Shown here one piece after another: positions 1-11,227 of a stretch of 64,000 nucleotides of DNA. Under the pieces are notes generated by a model. That model was not told where the DNA came from, made no database searches, and was given only the letters and a program-made list of their open reading frames with translations. The position numbers and the translations under genes are program-made. The stretch is from positions 62,001-126,000 of the forward strand of contig NZ_LZTB01000100.1 in NCBI RefSeq assembly GCF_001665685.1, read 5' to 3'. The stretch's first letter is position 1. Each line of letters starts with the position of its first letter. Source of the DNA: Mycobacterium sp. 852013-50091_SCH5140682. Its GTDB lineage: Bacteria; Actinomycetota; Actinomycetes; Mycobacteriales; Mycobacteriaceae.

Positions 1-218
1 CGGCTCGCACCCGGCGTTGCGGGTCAGCGGCAGGCGAAGGTTATCGCGCCTGGTAGAAAACGTGGGGGAACCACCGCGGGAGCCTGCTGCGTTAGCGCAC
101 TGGCCACGTATTTAATGGTTGCCCATGGGGGAGCCAGTTTGCGTAGGCTCGCGCAGAATGCGAAATTGTCAGTTGCCCTGCACGTCGGGGCGTTGACAGA
201 AGTGGAGCGTAGGCACAG

Positions 219-3047
<2,829 letters not shown>

Positions 3048-3072
3048 CCGGGTTACTCCGACCGCCGGTTGC

Positions 3073-4695
3073 TCATGCCCCGGGTTCGGGCGAATTCTCC
3101 GATACGAGCTGGCGTTCGGCGTCCAGGTCGGCCGGCGTGACCAGGTTCACCGGGCGGGCCAGTTGGGTGGGCGCGGTGCGGCCGCGCAGTTCGACGATCT
3201 CGCACACGTCCCAGCACAGCGCCTCGGCGTCGAGCGCACCGCTGACGGCGATGGCCGAGGCCAGCACGTGGCCCTCCTCCATCTTGGCCAGCTCGGTCAG
3301 GCGGGCTGCCTCGTTGACCGGGTCGCCGATCACGGTGTACTCGAACCGGGCCTGCGCGCCGATGTGCCCGGCGATCGCCCGGCCGGCCGAGACACCGATG
3401 CCGAATTCGGTGTCGCTGCCGAGGACCGTGAGCAGTTCGTCATGCAGCTCGCGGGAGGCCGCCAGCGCGGCCCCGGAGGCGTCGGGATGCTCGATGGGGG
3501 CACCGAAGATGGCCAGCGCGGCGTCGCCCTGGAACTTATTGACGAAACCGCCGTGGCGGTTGACGGTGTCGACGATGACCCGGAAGAACTCGTTGAGCAG
3601 GTTCACGACTTCGGCGGCCGGAATGGTCGATGCCAGATGGGTGGATCCCACCAGGTCGACGAACAGCACCGCCACGTCGCGTTCCTGGCCGCCGAGCTCG
3701 GTGCCGCGTTCGAGCGCCCGCCGCGCCACGTCCTCACCGACGTAGCGACCGAACAGGTCGCGTAGGCGCTGCCGTTCGGCCAGGTCGCGCACCATGTCGT
3801 TGAACCCGGCCTGCAACAGGCCCAGCTCGCTGGCGTCGTAGATCTGCATGTGGGCGTTGTAGTTGCCGCGCTGCACCTCACCCAGCGCCCAGCGGAGCTG
3901 GCGCAGCGGGTCGGCGATCGACATGGCCACCAGCACGGTGCCGGCCAAGCCGATCACGAGCGCAGCGACAGCGAGCAGCAGCAACGGGGTGGTCAGCTGA
4001 TCGGCCGTCGCCGTCAGGATCGAGAACTTGCTGGCGACCAGGGCCAGCACGATCGACAGCAGCGGCACCCCGGTGGACAACACCCAGGTGAGCACCTGGC
4101 GCAGGATGACGCCGGGAGCGTGGAAGTTCTCCGGCACGCCGCCTCGCAGTGCGGCGACCGCCACGGGGCGCAGCACGCGCTCGGATTGCAGGTAGCCGAT
4201 GATGGCGGTGGCCGTGGCGCCCAGCGCGGTGGCCACCGCGACCACCGGTGCCGACCGGCTGGCCACCGGCCAGCTCGCCACGATGAACACGACCGAACCC
4301 AGGCACCAGTTGGTGACGCTGATCAGCGTTCGGTAGAACGGCATCCGCAGCGCGCGGGTGCGGGCCAGCTCGGTGATGGCCGGGTCGGCGTCGGTCATCA
4401 GGGTGTCGCGGCGTTGCCAGCGGATGACCGGCAGCAGCAATCGCAGGCTCAGGTAGGCGCCGACTGTGAACGCGATGAACAGGTAGCCGAGAAAGACCGC
4501 CAGGTTGGCGGCCGGCAGATCCTGAAGCTGGATGCGATCCTCGGGTGGCAGACCGAATCTGAGGAAGCCGAGAACGAACAGCGCGCCGATGATGTCGGAC
4601 TGCAGCATGCCCAGCGTGAAGACCGGCCACGGGGTACGCGCGACCCATCGGACGAATGCGCTGATTCGCCCGATCGGGACCGCCCCCGTGCTCAC
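3073..4695 (-). CDS. Membrane-bound class III adenylate cyclase with HAMP domain (Rv3645 orthologue)
   Basis: Makes cAMP from ATP at the inner membrane face. The 540-residue product has about six hydrophobic segments in residues ~20-285, a HAMP linker (around MSIADPLRQLRWALGEVQ), then a class III cyclase domain. The metal-binding aspartates lie in VLFVDLVGST and FQGDAALAIFG, and the transition-state region is VIGDPVNEAARL. The GTG start at 4695 was chosen because the open frame extends far upstream antisense to holB without membrane or cyclase features, while this start gives the family length (M. tuberculosis Rv3645 about 549). It is divergent from holB with 82 bp between the starts. In M. 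tuberculosis Rv3645 is linked to fatty-acid-dependent cAMP signalling; transfer of that role here is inference. Confidence 0.93.
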   Translation of the reverse strand: MSTGAVPIGRISAFVRWVARTPWPVFTLGMLQSDIIGALFVLGFLRFGLPPEDRIQLQDLPAANLAVFLGYLFIAFTVGAYLSLRLLLPVIRWQRRDTLMTDADPAITELARTRALRMPFYRTLISVTNWCLGSVVFIVASWPVASRSAPVVAVATALGATATAIIGYLQSERVLRPVAVAALRGGVPENFHAPGVILRQVLTWVLSTGVPLLSIVLALVASKFSILTATADQLTTPLLLLAVAALVIGLAGTVLVAMSIADPLRQLRWALGEVQRGNYNAHMQIYDASELGLLQAGFNDMVRDLAERQRLRDLFGRYVGEDVARRALERGTELGGQERDVAVLFVDLVGSTHLASTIPAAEVVNLLNEFFRVIVDTVNRHGGFVNKFQGDAALAIFGAPIEHPDASGAALAASRELHDELLTVLGSDTEFGIGVSAGRAIAGHIGAQARFEYTVIGDPVNEAARLTELAKMEEGHVLASAIAVSGALDAEALCWDVCEIVELRGRTAPTQLARPVNLVTPADLDAERQLVSENSPEPGA

Positions 4696-4777
4696 CCGTT
4701 CACCGTATCGGTCCCGGGCGACGTTCAGCGCCGCTGTACGCCGGTTGTGTCGGCCCGGACCACTACTGTTGGCCGTG

Positions 4778-5986
4778 ATGAGCGGTGTGTTTTCGCGGCT
4801 GGTGGGCCAGGACGCGGTTGAACAGGAGCTGGTGGCGGCCGCTGCGGCCGCGCGGGGTGATTCCGCGCACAACGGCGCCGCGACAGGATCCATGACACAT
4901 GCCTGGCTGATCACCGGGCCTCCCGGCTCGGGCCGGTCGGTGGCGGCGCTGTGTTTTGCTGCCGCATTGCAGTGCACGTCGGACGGGACGCCCGGGTGCG
5001 GGCAGTGTCGCGCGTGCACGACGACGATGGCCGGTACCCACGCCGATGTGCGGCGCATCATCCCGGAGGGGCTGTCCATCGCGGTCAAGGAGATGCGCGA
5101 GATCGTCCAGATCGCCTCTCGGCGGCCCGGGACGGGACGCTGGCAGATCGTCGTCATCGAGGACGCGGACCGGCTCACCGAGGGCGCTGCCAATGCGCTG
5201 CTCAAGGTGGTGGAGGAACCGCCACCATCGACGGTGTTCCTGCTCTGCGCACCATCGGTGGACCCTGAGGACATCGCGATCACCCTGCGCTCGCGCTGCC
5301 GCCATGTGGCGTTGACGACGCCGGGAGCCGACGCCATCGCCGACGTGCTGATGACCGGCGACGGCCTGCCCGAGGAAGACGCCCGCTGGGCCGCCTCGGT
5401 CAGCGGTGGGCACGTCGGGCGGGCTCGGCGGCTCGCGACCGATCCAGAAGCCAGGGAGCGCCGGAAACGGGCCCTGGGGCTGGCCCGCGACGCGGCCACC
5501 CCGGCCCGGGCGTATGCGGCCGCCGAAGAGATGGTCGCCGTCGCCGAAGCCGAGGCGCTGGCCCTGACCGCGGGCCGCAACGAGAGCGAGACCGAGGAGC
5601 TCAAGACGGCGCTGGGGGCCGGCGGTACCGGCAAGGGCACCGCGGGCACCATGCGAGGCGCCGCGGGCGCGCTCAAAGAACTGGAGAAGCGGCAGAAGTC
5701 TCGGCAGACCAGGGCGTCGCGCGACGCGCTGGACCGCGCACTGATCGACCTCGCGACGTACTTCCGTGATGCGCTGCTGGTGTCGTCGGGGGCGACCGGT
5801 GTGACGGCCAACCACCCGGACATGGCCGACAAGGTTGCGGCGATGGCTGCGCACGCGTCACCGGACAAGTTACTGCGCTGTATCGAGGCGGTGCTGGAAT
5901 GTCGCGAAGCCCTGGCCGTCAACGTCAAGCCGAAGTTCGCGGTCGACGCCATGGTCGCCACCGTCGGGCAGGCGCTGCGCGGCTGA
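4778..5986 (+). CDS. holB: DNA polymerase III subunit delta'
   Basis: Part of the clamp loader that opens and loads the beta sliding clamp. The 402-residue protein has an AAA+ fold: P-loop-like GPPGSGRS in which the usual Lys is Arg, as expected for the non-hydrolysing delta' subunit, and a four-cysteine zinc module soon after (CTSDGTPGCGQCRAC, ~residues 66-80). A sensor/SRC-like stretch follows (LRSRCRH). The start is ATG 4778; a GTG one codon upstream is an alternative. Length matches M. tuberculosis Rv3644c (401). It lies between the divergent cyclase and the tRNA-Thr gene. The Ala/Glu-rich region at ~240-310 is a probable flexible linker. Confidence 0.92.
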   Translation: MSGVFSRLVGQDAVEQELVAAAAAARGDSAHNGAATGSMTHAWLITGPPGSGRSVAALCFAAALQCTSDGTPGCGQCRACTTTMAGTHADVRRIIPEGLSIAVKEMREIVQIASRRPGTGRWQIVVIEDADRLTEGAANALLKVVEEPPPSTVFLLCAPSVDPEDIAITLRSRCRHVALTTPGADAIADVLMTGDGLPEEDARWAASVSGGHVGRARRLATDPEARERRKRALGLARDAATPARAYAAAEEMVAVAEAEALALTAGRNESETEELKTALGAGGTGKGTAGTMRGAAGALKELEKRQKSRQTRASRDALDRALIDLATYFRDALLVSSGATGVTANHPDMADKVAAMAAHASPDKLLRCIEAVLECREALAVNVKPKFAVDAMVATVGQALRG

Positions 5987-6013
5987 CGGCCGACGGGCAG
6001 GAGGGGAGCGACT

Positions 6014-6042
6014 TTGGAGCTGGCCCGGCCCTGTCGTAGACT
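6014..6042 (+). promoter_or_regulatory. Housekeeping sigma promoter for tRNA-Thr
   Basis: A -35-like TTGGAG at 6014-6019 and a -10-like TAGACT at 6037-6042 are separated by exactly 17 bp and lie 19 bp upstream of the tRNA 5' end. This fits a sigma-A type promoter; it is predicted from sequence only. Confidence 0.6.
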
Positions 6043-6061
6043 CATGCCGCCCGTAGGGCAC

Positions 6062-6137
6062 GCCACCTTAGCTCAGTCGGTAGAGCGATTCACTCGTAAT
6101 GAATAGGTCAGGAGTTCGATTCTCCTAGGTGGCTCCA
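6062..6137 (+). tRNA. tRNA-Thr (anticodon CGT)
   Basis: A full cloverleaf is visible. The acceptor arm GCCACCT (6062-6068) pairs with AGGTGGC (6127-6133), the D-loop is GCTCAGTCGGTAGAGC, the anticodon loop is CTCGTAA with anticodon CGT, and the T-arm is GGAGTTCGATTCTCC. The discriminator is T and CCA is encoded (6135-6137). It decodes ACG. It stands alone between holB and the RidA-like gene. No integrase or repeated 3' end is seen beside it, so it is not an obvious island attachment site. Confidence 0.97.
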
Positions 6138-6160
6138 TCCCGGACCGATGTGTGGTTCCG

Positions 6161-6634
6161 TCACCTGTCGTGCTCCTCTCCGCCTGAATCCACCCGCTTG
6201 TCCAAAAGGGCTGCCGTCAGGTCGATTTCGATGAGCTGCCCCGGGAATCCCAGCTGTGAAACGCCGAGCAGGGTGCTCGCGGTAGTGAATGCCGGGGCGA
6301 TGGTCGAGCGGGTGAGCCGTTGCCACGCGGCGGCGAGAACTACGGAGTCGTCGCTCACCACGTAGACCACGGAGCGAACGACGTGGCCCGGCTGGGCCCC
6401 CACGGCCGCCAATGCGATCGCCGAGTTGGACACCACTTGGTCTATTTGGAGGTCGATGTCATCAGCGCCGACCAGTGCGCCGGAGACATCGAGCGGGCAC
6501 TGCCCCGCCAGGAAGGCGGTGCGCCCGGACTCGGCGATCGTGATGTGGTGATAACCCGGTGGCTTGTGCAGTTGATCGGGGTTGATGCGAGTGATCCTCG
6601 GGGCCGGCGGACGTGAGGAGCGATCGAGGTCCAT
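6161..6634 (-). CDS. RidA/YjgF/YER057c/UK114 family protein
   Basis: RidA enzymes hydrolyse reactive enamine/imine intermediates in amino-acid metabolism. The 157-residue product has the typical start region (GRTAFLAGQCPLDVSG), the mid-domain VRSVVYVVSDDS and a C-terminal IEIDLTAALLD strand. The position that carries the deaminase Arg in E. coli RidA (PARS-) appears to be Ser in my hand alignment (TASTLLGVSQL), so it probably belongs to a Rid subfamily without classical imine deaminase activity. It is divergent from the tautomerase gene. Family assignment is firm; activity is unknown. Confidence 0.82.
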   Translation of the reverse strand: MDLDRSSRPPAPRITRINPDQLHKPPGYHHITIAESGRTAFLAGQCPLDVSGALVGADDIDLQIDQVVSNSAIALAAVGAQPGHVVRSVVYVVSDDSVVLAAAWQRLTRSTIAPAFTTASTLLGVSQLGFPGQLIEIDLTAALLDKRVDSGGEEHDR

Positions 6635-6717
6635 GGCGCCAAGCCTGCTCCAACCGCCGACCGGTGCGCGTCAAATATCCAGATGACTGCCCGGCCCTGG
6701 TGTGTGACGATTCGCCG

Positions 6718-7113
6718 GTGCCGAGTTCACTGATCGAGGTCCGCAAGCTATACACCGCAGCCGAAGAGGTGGCCCTCATCGATGCCGTGCACGCCGCGCT
6801 CGTCGCTGCCTTCCAGATTCCCGAGGAGGACAAGCACGTGCGGCTGGTATGCCATGAGCCGCATCGGTTCGCGTACTCGCCCAAGCTCGCGAACCCGGAT
6901 CTGTACACGCTCGTCACCATCGACTGCTTCGTCGGCCGCTCGGTGCAGGCCAAGCGCAATCTCTACGGCGAGATCGTCAATCGCTTGGGCGCCTTCGAAA
7001 TTCCGGCCGACCACATCACGATCCTGCTGCGCGAGAGTGCGCTCGAGAATTGGGGTGTGCGGGGCGGCCAGGCTGCCTGTGACGTTGATCTGGGCTTCGA
7101 CATCAACGTCTGA
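6718..7113 (+). CDS. Tautomerase-superfamily protein
   Basis: A 131-residue single-domain protein. The GTG start at 6718 puts a proline directly after the initiator (V-PSSLIEV), matching the catalytic Pro1 of the tautomerase/MIF superfamily; the frame is open further upstream but those starts would bury this proline. Length suits the longer (fused or ~130-residue) tautomerase types rather than 4-OT monomers. The protein ends close to the 13E12 gene on the other strand. It pairs head-to-head with the RidA-like gene, suggesting a small-molecule detoxification role, which is inference. Substrate unknown. Confidence 0.75.
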   Translation: MPSSLIEVRKLYTAAEEVALIDAVHAALVAAFQIPEEDKHVRLVCHEPHRFAYSPKLANPDLYTLVTIDCFVGRSVQAKRNLYGEIVNRLGAFEIPADHITILLRESALENWGVRGGQAACDVDLGFDINV

Positions 7114-7136
7114 CCGGTAGCGGCTCACGGCATATG

Positions 7137-8417
7137 TCAGGCAGCGTCGAAGGTGACCAGGTCGATGCTGAGCTGGCCTTCGATGATGCTCACGGTTCGT
7201 ACCGGGGGTCCGGGTAGGGGTGGGGCGGTGGATTGGTAGACGGCTCCGGTGGGGGTGGTGTATTCGGCGGTGTGTATGCCGTCGGTTTCTTGTGTGGTGA
7301 CTGACCAGTCGGGTGCTTCTTTGGTGTAGCTGCAGGCTTCGCAGGTGCCGAGTCCGTTGAGGGCGCTCGTGGGGCCGCCGTGGTGTTTGGGTGTCGCGTG
7401 GTCGTGGTGGCGGATAGGGGCGTTGCAAAAGGGCGTGCGGCAGGTCTGGTCTCTGAGGTCAAGCAGGGTGGCCAGGCCTTTCGGAAAAAGCCGGGCCTGG
7501 GATTCCATGGCGACCAGCTGTCCGCTTCGGGGATGGCGGTACAGGCGCCGCAGCGTGGCTTTCACCTCGGCGGCGGTGGTGGTGTCGGTGACGAGGGTGC
7601 GGGCGAACCCGGCGGGGACGGGGCCGTAGTTGCCGACCCATGCCGGGGCGTCGTCGTCGCCGGCCAGGGTGGTGTCGGCCATCACCAGGTTCAGCTCGAT
7701 CGGTACCGGCTGATCGGCGGGTCGGCCGGTGACGCGTTCGTAGACGGTATCGGCCATGATTTGTCCGCGGGTGCGCTCGTCGAAGGTGGTGTCGGCGGCG
7801 TGTTTGGCGGCGGCATACACCGCGACGCCTTGCTCGACCGGCAGCAGCACCGTCACATACGTCATGGTGTCGGGTGCGGGCCGGATGGTCACACACCGAT
7901 CCTCGGCGGCCTTGGCCGAGCGTGCGACGACCGCGGCGGCGTCGAGTTTCGCGGCGATCTTCTTGGCTTCGGCCTGCACCCGGGCGTTGCCCCAGCCGTG
8001 CAGGCGGGAGGGGTCGGCGCACATTTCGGCATCCAACTGACGGCGGTGTTCGACGCTGAGGCAGGCCGATTCGCGCACGATCAGGGTGGCCCGCCAGTCC
8101 GACAACGCGCCACACTCCAGTGCGGCCAGGGTGTGGGGCATTTCGTGGACCAGGGCGTGGGCCATGCCCAGGTGGGTCCCACCGCAGACGGGGGCGTCGT
8201 GGCGGGCCAGGGCGACTTCGCTGGCCAGGCCGCGGCCGCGGCGGCTGGCGGGGATCCCGGCGGCGGTTTCGGCGGCGCGGCGTTTGGCGGCCCATAGGGC
8301 GGTGGCGCGGGCTTGTGCGGCGGCCGCTGCGGACTTCAGCCGTTCGAAGGTCTCGACCTGGGCGCGTAGCTCAGCTTCGCTCGCCTCGGCGTCCACTTCG
8401 AACATACTTTCGAACAC
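7137..8417 (-). CDS. DUF222/HNH endonuclease-domain protein (13E12 repeat family)
   Basis: About 426 residues with an N-terminal DUF222 region (Ala-rich helices, FERLKSAAAAAQARAT) and a C-terminal HNH nuclease domain: CRTPFCNAPIRHHDHATPKH followed by GGPTSALNGLGTCEACSYTKE. This is the multicopy family known in mycobacteria as REP13E12; copies are often scattered and act as integration sites or mobile-like repeats. The start is ambiguous: TTG 8447, GTG 8417 and ATG 8405 are in frame; GTG 8417 (VFESMFEVD) resembles the usual start of family members. The HNH type differs clearly from the remnant at 37.4 kb. No flanking repeats were found. Biological role unknown. Confidence 0.85.
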   Translation of the reverse strand: MFESMFEVDAEASEAELRAQVETFERLKSAAAAAQARATALWAAKRRAAETAAGIPASRRGRGLASEVALARHDAPVCGGTHLGMAHALVHEMPHTLAALECGALSDWRATLIVRESACLSVEHRRQLDAEMCADPSRLHGWGNARVQAEAKKIAAKLDAAAVVARSAKAAEDRCVTIRPAPDTMTYVTVLLPVEQGVAVYAAAKHAADTTFDERTRGQIMADTVYERVTGRPADQPVPIELNLVMADTTLAGDDDAPAWVGNYGPVPAGFARTLVTDTTTAAEVKATLRRLYRHPRSGQLVAMESQARLFPKGLATLLDLRDQTCRTPFCNAPIRHHDHATPKHHGGPTSALNGLGTCEACSYTKEAPDWSVTTQETDGIHTAEYTTPTGAVYQSTAPPLPGPPVRTVSIIEGQLSIDLVTFDAA

Positions 8418-8462
8418 ACTCCCGATGCTACCCACCACCACCGACAAGTGCGGCTGCCATAC

Positions 8463-10214
8463 CTACCTCGGTGCCAGGAATCCGACCGGCCCGGGGGAGA
8501 TGCAGACCGACAGCGCGGCGGTGTTGGCCCGCACGAGAATTGCGTCGCCGGCACCGGGCAGGCGGACGAATACGCGGTTGAGCCCAGGCCGCACAGGCAC
8601 TTTGACCTCGGGTCCTTCGGGCAGGGACATCGTCAGTGAGCCATCGCTGTTGGCGAGGTAGTTGATCTCGGCGGTCCAATCCGCAGGCAGCAGTGGGCCG
8701 TCGAGCGGCATACGCACGGGTGCATCGGGCTGGACCAGGAAGCCGCAATGTGGCGCAGGCCCTTCGGCGATGCTGCGCACCCAGGTCACCAGTGCGGGCA
8801 AGAGCTTGCCGGAGCGGTCGAACATGCGGAGTTCTGTTGTTGCTGAAGCGAATTCAGGACGAGCGCGGACGAGGGCGAACATGTGGCTGGCCAGGTTTTC
8901 CGGATATGCCACCCGTTGCAGGATCAGGGGGTCGACCTCTTGGTCCAACTGCGGTGCGGACGTCGCCATCGCGAGCCCGGCCTGCGCGTTGGCCAGGTAG
9001 GCCGGCACGGGGCTATCACGCCAGACCCGCAGGAACGTCGCGGTCGAGTAGAGGCTGCTGGCCACGAAAGTGATTGCCACGCCGACACATACGGCGGTGC
9101 GAGCCCGGGAGGCGTCGAGCGCAGGCGACACCCGGTTCGGAGCGCAGAAGCCCACCGCCGCCAGCAGGGCCAGCACCACCACGAGGTCAGGCAGGTAACG
9201 CAGGGTCTGCGCGAGCTCCAGTGCGGTGAACCGCGACGAGCGCATCAGATAGATGGGTATCTGGCAGGCAACCGCGTAGCCCAGGGCCACCACCAGCACC
9301 GGCCAGATGCGGGCTTTGCGACGAAGCACCACGGCCACCGCGGCGGCAAGAACCAGCCAGCCGAGCACCATCACGCTGACCGGGGGCGTCGCCCACGGCG
9401 ACGCGGGCGCCCAGCGCTGCCACGCCCACGGCCCACCGGCCAGGCCCGGCACGATGCCGTGCGTGAACGACCGGCTCAGCAGATCCCACGTCATCGACAG
9501 GTCGAAGCTCCAGCGCTTCTGATTGACGACCAGCAGGTAGACGCCGATCCACGCGACGGTCAGCGCCAGGCACGCCGTCCACAGCCGCAACCCGCGCCGC
9601 CAGACGTCGCGGACACCGAACGACCCGGTGACATATCCCAGCAGAGCGACGACCGCGAACGCGACGAACGGGATCACAGCGGCCTTCTCGAAGAACAACA
9701 GCCCGCCGAAGTAGACCAGCGTCCCGATCACGGCGTGCCGCGGGGCCCCGGTGCGCACCAGCAGCACGGCTTCACCACACACCCAGGCCAGCGCGGCCAG
9801 CATCGGCAGCGAGTTCAGCGCCGCGGCCCACCAGGCGAACCCCGGCACGCCCAGCGGGGTGAACAGCGCGAACGTCAGCGGCACCAGCAGCACCGGCCGC
9901 CAGCCCAGGATGGCCCACAACGCCCGCAGCAGCGCCAAGGAGGCCAGGAGTTGCAGCACCACCAGGCTGATCGCGGGAAGAATCCAGTTCAGCGGTGCCA
10001 GCCGGGTGATCACGCCGGAGACCAGGAACGCGCCGGGCATCACGTGGCCGTCGTGATCGTCGAAAAGGTAGCCGGGGGACAGCAGGTTCTGGGTGCCGGC
10101 GCGGCCGACCAGGATGAGATCGTCCCAGTAGAAATAGCCACCGAAGGCCAGTACGCCACGGACCACGAGCTGCGCCACGATCAGTGCGGCTGCGGTGCGC
10201 GCGACCCGGTTCAC
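8463..10214 (-). CDS. Multi-pass membrane protein, Rv3635-like (possible GT-C-type glycosyltransferase)
   Basis: 583 residues with about ten to eleven hydrophobic helices in the first ~430 residues and a soluble C-terminal domain. Early residues show WDDLIL followed by a short loop (residues ~30-35), an acidic pair in the first external loop as in GT-C glycosyltransferases. The GTG start at 10214 is 25 bp from the divergent galE1 start, so the two genes share a very short control region. M. tuberculosis has the same pairing (Rv3635 next to galE1/Rv3634c) and a similar length (591). The link to cell-envelope sugar transfer is inference from topology and neighbourhood. Confidence 0.8.
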   Translation of the reverse strand: MNRVARTAAALIVAQLVVRGVLAFGGYFYWDDLILVGRAGTQNLLSPGYLFDDHDGHVMPGAFLVSGVITRLAPLNWILPAISLVVLQLLASLALLRALWAILGWRPVLLVPLTFALFTPLGVPGFAWWAAALNSLPMLAALAWVCGEAVLLVRTGAPRHAVIGTLVYFGGLLFFEKAAVIPFVAFAVVALLGYVTGSFGVRDVWRRGLRLWTACLALTVAWIGVYLLVVNQKRWSFDLSMTWDLLSRSFTHGIVPGLAGGPWAWQRWAPASPWATPPVSVMVLGWLVLAAAVAVVLRRKARIWPVLVVALGYAVACQIPIYLMRSSRFTALELAQTLRYLPDLVVVLALLAAVGFCAPNRVSPALDASRARTAVCVGVAITFVASSLYSTATFLRVWRDSPVPAYLANAQAGLAMATSAPQLDQEVDPLILQRVAYPENLASHMFALVRARPEFASATTELRMFDRSGKLLPALVTWVRSIAEGPAPHCGFLVQPDAPVRMPLDGPLLPADWTAEINYLANSDGSLTMSLPEGPEVKVPVRPGLNRVFVRLPGAGDAILVRANTAALSVCISPGPVGFLAPR

Positions 10215-10238
10215 TCTTGCCGACTGTACGGTGTCATC

Positions 10239-11198
10239 GTGCGAACACTGGTGACGGGCGCTGCGGGCTTTATCGGATCGACGCTGGTGGACCGGCTGCT
10301 GGCCGACGGCCACAGCGTCGTCGGTCTCGATGATCTGAGCAGCGGACGGGTCGAAAACCTGCAGGGTGCGGAGACCAGCGACGACTTCGAATTCGTGAAG
10401 GCCGACATCGTCGATGCCGATCTGGTCGCGTTGCTGGCCGAGTACCAGCCGGAGGTGGTTTTTCACCTGGCCGCGCAGATCTCGGTGAAGCGGTCGGTGG
10501 ACGATCCGCAGCTCGATGCGACCGTGAACGTGGTCGGCACCGTCCGGCTCGCCGAGGCTGCGCGCAAGGCGCGCGTGCGCAAGGTGGTGCACACCTCGTC
10601 GGGCGGTTCCGTCTACGGCGTCCCGCCGACGTACCCCACCAGCGAAGAGATTCCGACGAATCCGGCTTCGCCGTACGCGGCGAGCAAGGTGGCCGGCGAG
10701 GTGTACCTCAACACGTTCCGCAATCTGTACAACCTGGACTGTTCGCACATCGCGCCGGCCAACGTCTACGGCCCGCGGCAGGATCCGCACGGCGAGGCGG
10801 GCGTGGTGGCCATCTTTGCGCAGGCCATGCTGGCGGGCAGGCCCACCAAGATCTTCGGTGATGGCACCGATACGCGTGACTACGTGTACGTCGACGATGT
10901 GGTCGACGCCTTCGTCAGGGCATCCGGCGTCGATGGCGGCGGGTTGCGGTTCAACGTCGGTACGGGCATCGAAACCTCGACGCGGCAGCTGCACACGGTG
11001 ATCGCGAAAGCCGTCGGTGTCCCTGACGAGCCCGAGATGCATCCGCCGCGGTTGGGGGACCTGCGTCGCTCGAAGCTCGACATCAGCCGGGCGAAGAGCT
11101 TGCTCGGATGGGAGCCGCAGGTCGAGCTGGCGACCGGGGTGGAGCGCACCGTCGACTTTTTCCGGGTTCGGCAGAACGAGTCCACAAAAAGATTGTGA
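10239..11198 (+). CDS. galE1: UDP-glucose 4-epimerase (GalE1-type)
   Basis: NAD-dependent SDR epimerase interconverting UDP-glucose and UDP-galactose, feeding galactan of the cell wall. The 319-residue protein has the Rossmann motif TGAAGFIGS at residues ~6-14, the catalytic S/T in HTSSGGSVYG and YxxxK as YAASK (~148-152). The GTG start at 10239 places the glycine motif at the expected N-terminal distance. It is divergent from the Rv3635-like gene. The stop codon overlaps the palindrome that probably controls the next gene. Very close in length to M. tuberculosis GalE1 (314). Confidence 0.93.
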   Translation: MRTLVTGAAGFIGSTLVDRLLADGHSVVGLDDLSSGRVENLQGAETSDDFEFVKADIVDADLVALLAEYQPEVVFHLAAQISVKRSVDDPQLDATVNVVGTVRLAEAARKARVRKVVHTSSGGSVYGVPPTYPTSEEIPTNPASPYAASKVAGEVYLNTFRNLYNLDCSHIAPANVYGPRQDPHGEAGVVAIFAQAMLAGRPTKIFGDGTDTRDYVYVDDVVDAFVRASGVDGGGLRFNVGTGIETSTRQLHTVIAKAVGVPDEPEMHPPRLGDLRRSKLDISRAKSLLGWEPQVELATGVERTVDFFRVRQNESTKRL

Positions 11199-11206
11199 GT
11201 GCTCAC
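11195..11206. promoter_or_regulatory. Palindromic operator-like site upstream of amidohydrolase/TetR genes
   Basis: GTGAGTGCTCAC is a 5-2-5 inverted repeat (GTGAG/CTCAC) overlapping the galE1 stop codon, 21 bp before the ATG of the amidohydrolase gene. It is of the kind bound by TetR regulators, and a TetR gene is second in this operon, so autoregulation is likely. Predicted from sequence and context only. Confidence 0.5.
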
Positions 11207-11227
11207 TTTCTAAGCTAGCGTGACGTC

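Noticed and set aside
193..198. TTGACA as the topA -35 element
   Set aside because: No acceptable -10 hexamer lies 16-19 bp downstream, and that position overlaps the start codon.
3073..6066. Reading the cyclase as a 997-residue protein
   Set aside because: Codons upstream of 4695 are antisense to holB and carry no membrane or cyclase features.
6062..6137. tRNA-Thr as an island attachment site
   Set aside because: The neighbouring genes are typical core genes, and no duplicated tRNA 3' end or integrase is seen.
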